Source: Serratia proteamaculans (lineage in GTDB: Bacteria > Pseudomonadota > Gammaproteobacteria > Enterobacterales > Enterobacteriaceae). Taken from it: a stretch of 64,000 nt of DNA. The notes beneath the pieces are model-generated. The model had not been told where the DNA came from. It ran no database searches and saw nothing but the letters and a program-made list of their open reading frames with translations. The DNA lies in contig NZ_SWDE01000003.1 of assembly GCF_013337185.1 (NCBI RefSeq), positions 372,001 through 436,000 of the forward strand. The letters are read 5' to 3'. Of this stretch, positions 29,216-41,129 are shown in pieces (positions within the stretch are counted from its first letter, which is position 1; each line of letters begins with the position of its first letter). Made by a program: the position numbers and the translations under genes.

Positions 29216-30877
29216 TTATGCTTCCGGCGGCGCAAACCAGGCGGATTTAAAATCAAACCAGCCCAGGGTATTCATCCGCACGCCGCGCATGCTGCGCTGG
29301 CCATGCAGTTGCAACCAGTGGTGGAACAGCGGGTGTAACTGATGGTTGCTGACCAGGCGCTGGCAAAAATCGGCCAGCGGCAGGCTATTGGCGCGCCACA
29401 TCGCGGCATCCTCAGCGAGATCTTCATTCATGCAGTGCTGCATCAACGGCAGTTCATACAGGGTGGCGAACAGCGAAAACTCCAGTGGCAGATAGAAGTT
29501 GGCGCTGCCTAGCCACAGATCGCTGCTGGCTTCGCCTTTATGCCAGGTGTCGTAATCCACGACTTGTATCTTCAGCTTGATTCCCTGCTGCGCCAGCAGG
29601 GGTTCGATCGCCAACTGAATGGCGTGGAACTCCGAGTGCTCGCTGTAGTAAGTCAACGTCAGTTCGGTCAGCCCGTCCGGTTTGGGGAGTTGTGCCAGTG
29701 CGCGGTTGTGATGCCAGCGCGGCAGAAGGCCGTAGGCCGGTGACCAATAGCGTTGATAAACCGGCCCGGCATTGCTCAGCAGCGCAATGGGGTTGATCAA
29801 CTCGCACAGCCAATTGCGAATGGCCGGATCGGCCGCCACTGGCGAACGCTGATCGAACAGCAGGAAATAACAGCCTTCTTCCAGCCGGCTTTCCAGTTCG
29901 TTTTTGCCGGTGTCGTCCGCCTGCAACTGGACGCCGGAATGCACCAGTTCTTCGGTCACTTCCGGCAGTACCCAGATATTTACCTCATCGATCAGCGCGC
30001 GGTAGCCAAAGTAATCGTCAAAAGCGTGGATTTTCATCTGGCTGCGGTGGTTGCGTACCACGCTATACGGCCCGGTGCCCACCGGGTGGCGAGAGAATTC
30101 CGGCAGGCTCTGCCATTCGCGCGGCAGGATCATCGCGTGTACGCTGCCCAGCAGCCACGGTAGCCAGTAATCGGGACTGTGCAGATGCACGTCGATCACA
30201 TAAGGCGTCGGTGAGGTCACTCGTTCAATATGGGAAAACAACGGCTGCGGCATCAATCGATTGAGCGAACTGATGACATCCTCCATTTCCAGCTCGCGCC
30301 CATGGTGAAAATGAATTGCCGGGCGGAGATAAAAACGCCAATGCAGCGGGGTTAAAGCCTGCCAGTGATGCGAAAGGTCAGACTCAAGTTCCCCGTTTTC
30401 CTCATTTATGCGCGTCAGGCCGCTGAAAATCTGCCGTGCCAGATGGGTTTCCGAGCGTCGCAGCGCCGAACCGGGCAGCAGGTTATACAACTGGCGATAG
30501 TAGAGTACCCGCAGGATGTGTTTCCCCTGACGAAAGCTGCGCCCCAGTTGGGACAGCAACATCTGGCGCACCACGTTTTTATCGCCGACCAGTTGCACCA
30601 GTTGATCGATACGGTCTTGCTCCAGCAACTCTTCCGCCCGTTGCTGTTGCAGTGCCAGACCGGTGTAGTGAAAGGTGAGACGTGAACGCTTGCCGCGCCC
30701 GGACTCGGCCTGCCAGGTCAGCCAGCCCTGCTGCTGCATGGCACCCAGTAGCGAACGCACATGGCGGCGCGAACAGCTGAGCACTTCGGCCAGCTCCTGC
30801 AGGGTAGTTTCGGTCGGCTCGCCGTGGCAGCGCTGCCACAGGCGAATGAACTGCTGTTGCAATCTGGAGGTGGACAT
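29216..30877 (-). CDS. sgrR: SgrR, regulator of sugar-phosphate stress
   Basis: A 553-residue regulator with an N-terminal winged-helix DNA-binding domain ([20 protein letters not shown], about 28-50) and a C-terminal domain like periplasmic solute-binding proteins ([25 protein letters not shown]). In E. coli it senses glucose-phosphate accumulation and activates the divergent sgrS gene. The C-terminus [21 protein letters not shown] is nearly unchanged from E. coli. Start chosen at [14 protein letters not shown]; a start 24 bases upstream is possible. It is divergent from sgrS across a 68-base gap. Confidence 0.95.
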   Translation of the reverse strand: MSTSRLQQQFIRLWQRCHGEPTETTLQELAEVLSCSRRHVRSLLGAMQQQGWLTWQAESGRGKRSRLTFHYTGLALQQQRAEELLEQDRIDQLVQLVGDKNVVRQMLLSQLGRSFRQGKHILRVLYYRQLYNLLPGSALRRSETHLARQIFSGLTRINEENGELESDLSHHWQALTPLHWRFYLRPAIHFHHGRELEMEDVISSLNRLMPQPLFSHIERVTSPTPYVIDVHLHSPDYWLPWLLGSVHAMILPREWQSLPEFSRHPVGTGPYSVVRNHRSQMKIHAFDDYFGYRALIDEVNIWVLPEVTEELVHSGVQLQADDTGKNELESRLEEGCYFLLFDQRSPVAADPAIRNWLCELINPIALLSNAGPVYQRYWSPAYGLLPRWHHNRALAQLPKPDGLTELTLTYYSEHSEFHAIQLAIEPLLAQQGIKLKIQVVDYDTWHKGEASSDLWLGSANFYLPLEFSLFATLYELPLMQHCMNEDLAEDAAMWRANSLPLADFCQRLVSNHQLHPLFHHWLQLHGQRSMRGVRMNTLGWFDFKSAWFAPPEA

Positions 30878-30909
30878 AAAAGAGGAACGCTCCGGCATCA
30901 ACCCATCAA

Positions 30910-30938
30910 TTTATCTTTCCCTATATTACGCCGATAAT
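30910..30938 (+). promoter_or_regulatory. Candidate sgrS promoter
   Basis: GATAAT at 30933-30938 is a good -10 element; the -35 position (TTTATC) is poor, as expected for a promoter that depends on the activator SgrR. Confidence 0.45.
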
Positions 30939-30945
30939 TTTCTTC

Positions 30946-31214
30946 AATGAAAGGGGGAGGGCGACGGATGAAAGTTTTCTTGTCAAAACAGTTCTATCAG
31001 CGCTATTTCAGCGCGGTGCGTCGCCAGCGGGCCGATTGGTTGAAGCTGGTGCCTGAGCAGGCGCGGCTGGAGATGCTGGCCCATCTGACCCAGTGGGACA
31101 TCCACTCCATGACGGATAAGCAATACCGTGAGCACCTGTGAGGCTCGGGTAGAAAAGGTTTCTGAGTAATGGTGTTGTTCACCAGCCAGTGGGGTCATAC
31201 CCACTGGTTTTTTT
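30946..31214 (+). ncRNA. sgrS: SgrS small RNA
   Basis: SgrS is a dual-function RNA: it base-pairs with ptsG mRNA with the help of Hfq, and it encodes SgrT. The 3' part holds CTGAGTAATGGTG, one base different from the E. coli pairing region (CTGAGTATTGGTG). A terminator hairpin with arms CCAGTGGG/CCCACTGG (31186-31207) and seven T follows. The 5' end AATGAAAGGGGGAGGG resembles the E. coli RNA start. At about 269 nt it is longer than the 227-nt E. coli RNA. The 5' end is inferred from the -10 element. Confidence 0.88.
30968..31141 (+). CDS. sgrT: SgrT, glucose transport inhibitor peptide
   Basis: A 57-residue peptide encoded inside SgrS. The core KQFYQRYFSAVRRQ...WLKLVPEQARLEML..LTQWD matches the 43-residue E. 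coli SgrT, which blocks the glucose permease PtsG (EIICB). Here there are six extra residues before the core and a longer basic/polar tail (HSMTDKQYREHL). Start chosen at ATG 30968, seven bases after GGGAGGG; an upstream in-frame ATG lies at the RNA 5' end and is unlikely. Its stop precedes the ptsG-pairing region by about 20 bases, so both functions stay separate on the RNA. Confidence 0.85.
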   Translation: MKVFLSKQFYQRYFSAVRRQRADWLKLVPEQARLEMLAHLTQWDIHSMTDKQYREHL

Positions 31215-31297
31215 ATTCTCGGTCGCGGGGATGTTCTTGCAATTTTGTCACCGTAGCCTAAGGTTCTGTCTTCCGCTTTAGGGTCAGGAACGAAGAG

Positions 31298-32497
31298 ATG
31301 AAACGTCAGCGCTGGCTGCCACGCCGCTTTAATCCAGTCTTTGCCGCATTCCTGCTGATTGCCTTTCTTTCCGGCATTGCCGGCGCGCTTTTGGCGCCGA
31401 CGCTGAGCCTGTTCCTGACCACCGAGGTTAAGGTGCGGCCGCTGTGGGTTGGCCTGTTTTATACCGTTAATGCCATCGTCGGCATCGCGGTCAGTTTCCT
31501 GTTGGCCAAGCGTTCGGATACGCGCGGCGATCGACGTAAATTGATTTTGCTGTGCTGCCTGATGGCGGTCGGTAACTGCCTGCTGTTTGCCTTTAACCGT
31601 GACTACCTGACGCTGATCACCGCCGGGGTCTTGCTGTCGGCGATTGCCAATACCGCGATGCCGCAGATTTTTGCGCTGGCACGGGAATATGCCGACAGCT
31701 CGGCGCGCGAAGTGGTGATGTTCAGCTCGGTGATGCGTGCGCAACTGTCTCTGGCCTGGGTGATTGGCCCGCCGTTGTCGTTTACGCTGGCGCTGAACTA
31801 CGGATTTACCGCGATGTTCATGATTGCCGCTGCGACCTTCGCGATCTGTGCATTGCTGGTGTGGTTTACCCTGCCTTCGGTGCCGCGTGCGGAGCAGAAT
31901 AGTGCGACGCTGAATGCCACGGCTTCGGCTCCGATTGCCCCCGTCAGCGCCTGGCGCAACCGCGATGTACGCCGTTTGTTTATTGCCTCGATGCTGATGT
32001 GGACCTGCAACACCATGTATATCATCGATATGCCGCTGTATATCACCGCCGATCTGGGCCTGCCGGAAAACCTTGCCGGGCTGCTGATGGGCACGGCCGC
32101 CGGGCTGGAGATCCCGGCGATGTTACTGGCGGGTTACTACGTCAAAAGGTTCGGCAAGCGCAATATGATGCTGTTCGCCGTGGCGGCCGGTATCCTGTTT
32201 TATGCCGGATTGGTGGTGTTTAAATTTAAGCTGGCGTTAATGGTACTACAGCTGTTCAACGCCATATTTATCGGCATCATCGCCGGTATTGGCATGCTCT
32301 ATTTCCAGGACCTGATGCCGGGGCGACCGGGCGCGGCAACCACGCTGTTTACCAACAGTATTTCCACCGGGGTGATCCTGGCCGGGGTGCTGCAGGGGGC
32401 GCTGGTGGAAAACCTCGGGCACTATGCGGTTTACTGGTTGGCGACTCTCCTGGCGGTAGCGGCACTGTGGATGAGTGCCCGCGTGCGGGAAGTGTGA
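31298..32497 (+). CDS. setA: SetA, sugar efflux transporter
   Basis: A 399-residue major-facilitator protein with about twelve membrane segments. SetA exports glucosides and lactose-like sugars and in E. coli belongs to the sgrRST-setA stress response. Motifs: FYTVNAIVGIAVSFLLAKRSD, the cytoplasmic loop GDRRKL, and SSVMRAQLSLAWVIGPP. An AGGAA motif sits upstream of the ATG. It starts 84 bases after the sgrS terminator. Confidence 0.93.
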   Translation: MKRQRWLPRRFNPVFAAFLLIAFLSGIAGALLAPTLSLFLTTEVKVRPLWVGLFYTVNAIVGIAVSFLLAKRSDTRGDRRKLILLCCLMAVGNCLLFAFNRDYLTLITAGVLLSAIANTAMPQIFALAREYADSSAREVVMFSSVMRAQLSLAWVIGPPLSFTLALNYGFTAMFMIAAATFAICALLVWFTLPSVPRAEQNSATLNATASAPIAPVSAWRNRDVRRLFIASMLMWTCNTMYIIDMPLYITADLGLPENLAGLLMGTAAGLEIPAMLLAGYYVKRFGKRNMMLFAVAAGILFYAGLVVFKFKLALMVLQLFNAIFIGIIAGIGMLYFQDLMPGRPGAATTLFTNSISTGVILAGVLQGALVENLGHYAVYWLATLLAVAALWMSARVREV

Positions 32498-32567
32498 GCT
32501 TAAACGTCACCATCCTTGACGCATGTCATTGAGAACATTACGCCAACCCCCCAAGCTGAACGGACCC

Positions 32568-32610
32568 GGAACGCGATGAGCGCGTTCCCGAACATCTTGC
32601 TGCCAAGATG
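32568..32610 (+). other. Two consecutive hairpins before the DASS transporter
   Basis: GGAACGCG/CGCGTTCC (loop ATGAG) is followed at once by CATCTTG/CAAGATG (loop CTGC). Neither has a T run. They lie 28-70 bases before the start codon and could be a weak setA terminator or a structured leader. Confidence 0.5.
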
Positions 32611-32638
32611 CCGATCCGTTTAGAAAAGTGGGTATGTT

Positions 32639-34111
32639 ATGGATAAACTAACGCCGCTCAAGCCTGTTCCTTCCCTGTGTGCCGTCGTCGCCGCTTTACT
32701 CATCTGGTTTGTGATCCCCGTGCCTGAAGGCGTGGAACCCAATGCCTGGCATTTGCTGGCGCTGTTTATCGGCACCATCATTGCCATCATCGGCAAAGCC
32801 ATGCCTATCGGTGCCGTTTCGGTAGTGGCGATCGCGCTGGTGGCGGTAACCGGCGTTACCAACCCTGGCAAACCCGGTGCTGCGCTCAATGATGCGCTCA
32901 GCGGATTTTCCAATCAGTTGATCTGGCTGATTGGTTTTTCGATCATGATCTCACTCAGCCTGAACAAAACCGGGCTGGGGGCGCGTATCGGTTATTACTT
33001 CATTTCGCTGTTCGGTAAAAAGACGCTGGGGATCGCCTATGCATTGACGCTGGCGGAAACCACCCTGGCACCGGTGACCCCAAGTAACACCGCGCGTGGC
33101 GGCGGGATTATCCATCCAATCATGAAGTCGATTGCCGACAGCTTTGGCTCCAAACCCGAGCTTAATACCTCCGGCAAGATTGGCCGCTATCTGTCGCTGG
33201 TGAATTACAATATCAACCCGATCACTTCGGCGATGTTTATCACCGCTACCGCGCCGAACCCGTTGATCGTCAGCCTGATTGCCAAGGGCACTCATGGCAA
33301 CTTCGAGCTGTCCTGGTCAATGTGGGCCGTGGCGGCACTGGTACCGGGGTTGTGCTCACTGATTGTCATGCCCTTGGTGATTTATTTGATCTACCCGCCG
33401 GAGGTGAAAAGCACCCCGGACGCGCCGCGTTTCGCCCGTGAAAAGCTGCAGGCCCTGGGGCCGGTAACGCTGCCGGAGAAAATCACGCTGGCGGTGTTTG
33501 CCCTGCTGTTAGTGCTGTGGGCCGGTATTCCGGCGATGTTCTTCGGCCCGGCGCTGGCGGTTAACCCAACCACGGCGGCGCTGATTGGGTTGGCGGTACT
33601 GCTGGCGACCGGGGTGTTGAGCTGGGAAGATGTGCTTAAGCACAAGGGAGCCTGGGACACGGTGGTGTGGTTCTCCGCGCTGGTGATGATGGCCAGCTTC
33701 CTCGGCAAGTTGGGGTTGATCGGCTGGCTGTCGCAAACCGTGGGCAGTGGGATTGATCATATGGGGATGAGTTGGGTTGGCGGCACTATCCTGCTGACCC
33801 TTATCTATCTGTATTCGCATTACTTCTTTGCCAGCACCACTGCGCACGTCACCGCGATGTTTGCCGCGTTCTTTGCCGCAGGGATTGCACTCGGCGCTCC
33901 GCCCGCGCTGCTGGGCCTGATTCTGGCGTTCTCTTCCTCGCTGATGATGTCGCTGACCCACTATGGTACCGGCACGGCACCGATTGTCTTTGGCTCCGGC
34001 TATGCGACCTTGGGTGAGTGGTGGAAAGCCGGTTTTGTGATGAGCGTGGTCAACCTGCTGATTTGGATATTGATTGGCGGGGCCTGGTGGAAGTGGCTGG
34101 GGTACTGGTAA
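32639..34111 (+). CDS. DASS (SLC13) family anion transporter
   Basis: A 490-residue inner-membrane protein of the divalent anion:sodium symporter family, which includes the E. coli carriers CitT, TtdT and YbhI. The two sodium- and substrate-binding signatures are visible: TPSNTARGGG near residue 147 and LTHYGTGTAP near 440. Members carry di- and tricarboxylates such as citrate, succinate or tartrate, by exchange or Na+ symport. The substrate cannot be fixed from sequence. It lies alone between setA and the leuD end, where E. coli has nothing. Start ATG has only a weak GTGGG upstream. Confidence 0.82.
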   Translation: MDKLTPLKPVPSLCAVVAALLIWFVIPVPEGVEPNAWHLLALFIGTIIAIIGKAMPIGAVSVVAIALVAVTGVTNPGKPGAALNDALSGFSNQLIWLIGFSIMISLSLNKTGLGARIGYYFISLFGKKTLGIAYALTLAETTLAPVTPSNTARGGGIIHPIMKSIADSFGSKPELNTSGKIGRYLSLVNYNINPITSAMFITATAPNPLIVSLIAKGTHGNFELSWSMWAVAALVPGLCSLIVMPLVIYLIYPPEVKSTPDAPRFAREKLQALGPVTLPEKITLAVFALLLVLWAGIPAMFFGPALAVNPTTAALIGLAVLLATGVLSWEDVLKHKGAWDTVVWFSALVMMASFLGKLGLIGWLSQTVGSGIDHMGMSWVGGTILLTLIYLYSHYFFASTTAHVTAMFAAFFAAGIALGAPPALLGLILAFSSSLMMSLTHYGTGTAPIVFGSGYATLGEWWKAGFVMSVVNLLIWILIGGAWWKWLGYW

Positions 34112-34139
34112 TAAATAAACACCCGCCTGGCGGCGGGTG
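34111..34139 (-). terminator. Terminator of the leu operon
   Basis: CACCCGCC/GGCGGGTG, an 8-bp stem with a 4-base loop. On the minus strand it is followed by TTTATTTATT. It also closes the plus-strand transporter transcript. Confidence 0.8.
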
Positions 34140-34146
34140 ATTCATA

Positions 34147-34749
34147 TCAGTTCAGGAAGGCGGGCTGCTGCGCCTCGTAGCGGGAAATATCCGCTTCGTG
34201 TTGCAGCGTCAGGCCGATACTGTCCAGCCCGTTAATCATGCAGTGGCGGCGGAAGCTGTCGATCTCGAACGGATAGCTTTTGTCCCCGGCCTTGACCGTC
34301 TGGTTTTCCAAATCAACTTCAAATTCAATGCCTTCGTTGGCAGCCACCAGCTGGAACAGCGCTTCCACGTCTTGTTCGCTCAGCTTAACCGGCAGCAGCT
34401 GGTTGTTGAGCGAGTTGCCGTAGAAGATATCGGCAAAGCTGGGGGCAATCACCACTCTAAAGCCGTAGTCGGTCAGCGCCCAGGGCGCGTGCTCGCGTGA
34501 TGAGCCGCAGCCGAAGTTTTCACGGGCCAGCAAAATGCTGGCACCTTTGTAGCGCGGTTTGTTCAGTACAAACTCCGGGTTTGGCTGCTGGCCGGCATCA
34601 TCCAGAAAACGCCAGTCGTTAAACAGGTGCTGACCAAAACCGGTGCGTGTCACCTTCTGCAAAAACTGTTTTGGAATAATGGCATCGGTATCGACGTTCG
34701 CCGCATCCAAAGGCACCACTAAACCGGTATGTTGAGTAAATTTAGCCAC
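34147..34749 (-). CDS. leuD: 3-isopropylmalate dehydratase small subunit
   Basis: LeuD joins LeuC to isomerise 2-isopropylmalate to 3-isopropylmalate. The 200-residue protein has [20 protein letters not shown] at the N-terminus and the aconitase swivel-domain motif [18 protein letters not shown]. The start is GTG, five bases after AGGAAGG. It follows leuC by 11 bases and ends the operon. Confidence 0.96.
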   Translation of the reverse strand: MAKFTQHTGLVVPLDAANVDTDAIIPKQFLQKVTRTGFGQHLFNDWRFLDDAGQQPNPEFVLNKPRYKGASILLARENFGCGSSREHAPWALTDYGFRVVIAPSFADIFYGNSLNNQLLPVKLSEQDVEALFQLVAANEGIEFEVDLENQTVKAGDKSYPFEIDSFRRHCMINGLDSIGLTLQHEADISRYEAQQPAFLN

Positions 34750-34760
34750 GGTAGCCTTCC

Positions 34761-38831
<4,071 letters not shown>

Positions 38832-38872
38832 CAGGGTGGTTCCTTATCGTGTTTATTTCACGCTAAGCGGGT

Positions 38873-38900
38873 AAAAAAAAACCCGCGCAGTAGCGCGGGT
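38873..38900 (-). terminator. leu operon attenuator
   Basis: ACCCGCGC/GCGCGGGT, an 8-bp stem with a 4-base loop, followed on the minus strand by nine T. It lies 20 bases after the leuL stop. Confidence 0.9.
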
Positions 38901-38920
38901 TTGTTATGAGGTGGGCTGAA

Positions 38921-39004
38921 TCAGCTCTGAACTGCGTCCACCGGCATACCGCGCAAACAAGATGCGTTAAGTAGTAGGCCTAGTAGACGGAAAGTAGAGT
39001 TCAT
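38921..39004 (-). CDS. leuL: leu operon leader peptide
   Basis: A 27-residue leader, MNSTFRLLGLLLNASCLRG... It has six leucines; four of the five in the FRLLGLLLN block use CTA, a rare codon, which heightens sensitivity to charged tRNA-Leu. E. coli LeuL has the same plan (FTGLLLLNAF). Too short for routine ORF calling; supported by the attenuator behind it and the promoter before it. Confidence 0.9.
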   Translation of the reverse strand: MNSTFRLLGLLLNASCLRGMPVDAVQS

Positions 39005-39042
39005 GGCGGTTCAGCTTCTCTAAAATAGTTTCGTTGCCTAAT

Positions 39043-39071
39043 TTGATACGTTATTGGCTTGGTTATGTCAA
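39043..39071 (-). promoter_or_regulatory. leu operon promoter
   Basis: On the minus strand, TTGACA, a 17-bp spacer and TATCAA. It would start RNA about 30 bases before leuL. Confidence 0.7.
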
Positions 39072-39719
39072 CACCTGATTGAAAATGAGGGTACTCCTTT
39101 ACCTTCAGATTAACGGGCCTGTGCGATCAGAGGATAATTCGGTAAAAAATGGTATTGTCAGATAAAAAGTAAGGGAGGATTTGCGAGCCTGTTAGCATAA
39201 ATTAAATGAATATATATCGCCGCAATTGCTTCTGATGTTGATTGGGTTAAAATTAAAGATGCAAAACTGCTGAAGGCGTGCTAGGGAAAATTAAAAGTGT
39301 GAGTTTTGTATTCTTGATATCAATGCGTTGGCAGTCAGTTATGTATTTTGTGAATTAATCATAAATCTGATTGGTATTAGAGGATGAAGATAATGTGCGC
39401 TAATGAATGGAGTGTGATCGTGAACGCTGTATTTAACGATGTGATTAAGGATAACTGGTAAATGATAGCGAGACTATGGTCTATTGCAGTAACGTCTATT
39501 TTGATGCAGTACGAGATTACTCTCTGTTAGAAGAAATGAACTTAATATGTATTAGAACAAAACCTTAACCATGTTTGTATATAGGATGATGCTTGAGCTC
39601 GGTTTTAAATGAATGGAGCAAGAGATAACTAATTCTACCGTATGAGATTAAGATGGCGATGCCTTGTCATTTTTATTATGCGCGGGGAATTATCTACACA
39701 GGACTTAGTGGAGTGGGAT
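39072..39719. promoter_or_regulatory. Long AT-rich leuO control region
   Basis: About 650 bp without a large gene between the leu promoter and leuO, clearly richer in A/T than its surroundings. In E. coli the same region is a silencer/antisilencer site for H-NS and LeuO. It holds one small ORF (39393-39461, reported separately) and several A/T tracts. I could not fix promoters by eye. Confidence 0.6.
39393..39461 (+). CDS. Possible small ORF in leuO leader
   Basis: Twenty-two codons (MCANEWSVIVNAVFNDVIKDNW) preceded by GAGG at nine bases; an in-frame ATG three codons earlier gives 25. I do not recognise it. It could be a chance ORF or a leader peptide. Confidence 0.25.
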   Translation: MCANEWSVIVNAVFNDVIKDNW

Positions 39720-40667
39720 ATGTCGGAATGTAATTCAGGAGTTGTTATCGATAAAGAAACCAGCGAACTGCATTTACGCAGCGTCGATCTGAATTTGCTC
39801 ACCGTGTTTGATGCCGTTATGCAGATGCAGAATATTACCCGGGCAGCGAGTTTTTTGGGGATGTCGCAGCCGGCAGTGAGCAACGCCGTTGCACGTTTAA
39901 AGCTGATGTTTAATGATGAGCTGTTCGTCCGCTGTGGGCGTGGGATCCAGCCCACGGTGCGGGCTAAGCAACTGTTTGGGCCGGTTCGTCAGGCGTTGCA
40001 GTTGGTGCAAAATGAGTTGCCCGGCGCGGAGTTTGAGCCCTTTACCAGCGAGCGAGTCTTCTCTATCGCCATTTGCAGCCCGCTTGATTTGCGTTTGGGG
40101 GCTACCATAATCAATCACATGAGAGAAATAGCGCCTCATACCCATTTGAAAATAAAATCATATATAACCAATAACATCGATAACCAATTACGCTACCAGG
40201 AGGTTGAGTTCGTTGTTGGCTATGCCAGCTTTGAATCTTCAGAGTTTAAAAGTATGGCGCTTTTTGATGACGAGTTGGTGCTGGTGGTTTCCAGGAAACA
40301 TCCGAGACTAGATAAGTCCATCACGCCGGAACAAATCTTGGCGGAGCAACATGCAGTGGTTTCACTCGAGAGTTTTTACTCTTTCAGCAAACCCTACTAT
40401 ATAGAAGAAGCCATGCAACGAGTCGTGGCTCAACAGTGTACTGATTTATACAGCGTGCTGAATATAGTATCCAGTACTGACATGATTGCCATTGTTCCGG
40501 CCTGGCTGGCTCGACAGCAGGCTGAATTATTGAAGCTGCGTTTTATTCCTTTACCCTGGAATGAAAACAAGGTGACCTGTTATCTTTCCTGGCATGAGTC
40601 GGCTGAACGGGATAAGGGGCATCAATGGATGAAAGTGATGCTTGGCCAGTCAGAGTTGACTGAATAA
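39720..40667 (+). CDS. leuO: LeuO, LysR-type global regulator
   Basis: A 315-residue LysR-family activator that opposes H-NS silencing at many loci, including its own. The N-terminal helix-turn-helix ([21 protein letters not shown], then [20 protein letters not shown]) and the [13 protein letters not shown] wing match E. coli LeuO closely; the effector domain is more divergent, and the C-terminus [18 protein letters not shown] is conserved. Start chosen at MSECNSG, six bases after GGAG; an upstream in-frame ATG adds 26 residues of no likeness. It is divergent from leuLABCD. Confidence 0.94.
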   Translation: MSECNSGVVIDKETSELHLRSVDLNLLTVFDAVMQMQNITRAASFLGMSQPAVSNAVARLKLMFNDELFVRCGRGIQPTVRAKQLFGPVRQALQLVQNELPGAEFEPFTSERVFSIAICSPLDLRLGATIINHMREIAPHTHLKIKSYITNNIDNQLRYQEVEFVVGYASFESSEFKSMALFDDELVLVVSRKHPRLDKSITPEQILAEQHAVVSLESFYSFSKPYYIEEAMQRVVAQQCTDLYSVLNIVSSTDMIAIVPAWLARQQAELLKLRFIPLPWNENKVTCYLSWHESAERDKGHQWMKVMLGQSELTE

Positions 40668-40682
40668 ATTAGCTTGTTATTA

Positions 40683-40721
40683 CCCCCGAGGTGGTAGTTT
40701 TCCATTGGGGGAATAATTTTT
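40683..40721 (+). terminator. Terminator after leuO
   Basis: CCCCC and GGGGG arms with an inner TGG/CCA pairing, followed by AATAATTTTT. Confidence 0.65.
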
Positions 40722-41129
40722 CCGTGCGTTAGCTAAGAATTATCTTGGGTTTATCTAAGATATATCTTGGCTTACCTGAGCTAAATTAACCGCTTCCGAA
40801 ATATTTCGATAGTTTCATTAAAAATTACCATTATAAAATTATATGCTGATATATTTATTCCAGCTGGTGTTTTTATCTGTTTCCCCCGAAGCCTGTCGAC
40901 CCCCCATTTTGTGAGCTAAATAAAACCTTTTCATTGCCCTTCTGTCCAACTGGAGGATGCGGTGAAATTAACCTGAGTTTTAGCTCACAGTTCTACGCTG
41001 AAATCTCTTTTCCCGCCGCCACAGAGTAGGTAGACTGCGCGAAAAAAAGTAAACACGTGTAAGCTGAGATGCAGAGCCAGATGTCCTGCTCAACGCTAAC
41101 TGTTTGATTCATTTCAGGCTCAGGGCGCT
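40722..41129 (+). other. Intergenic region before the acyl-CoA synthetase
   Basis: About 400 bp, AT-rich in the first half. No ORF, repeat or confident promoter was seen. The start codon at 41130 has a CAGG-type motif (TCAGGCTCAGGG) just upstream. Confidence 0.4.
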
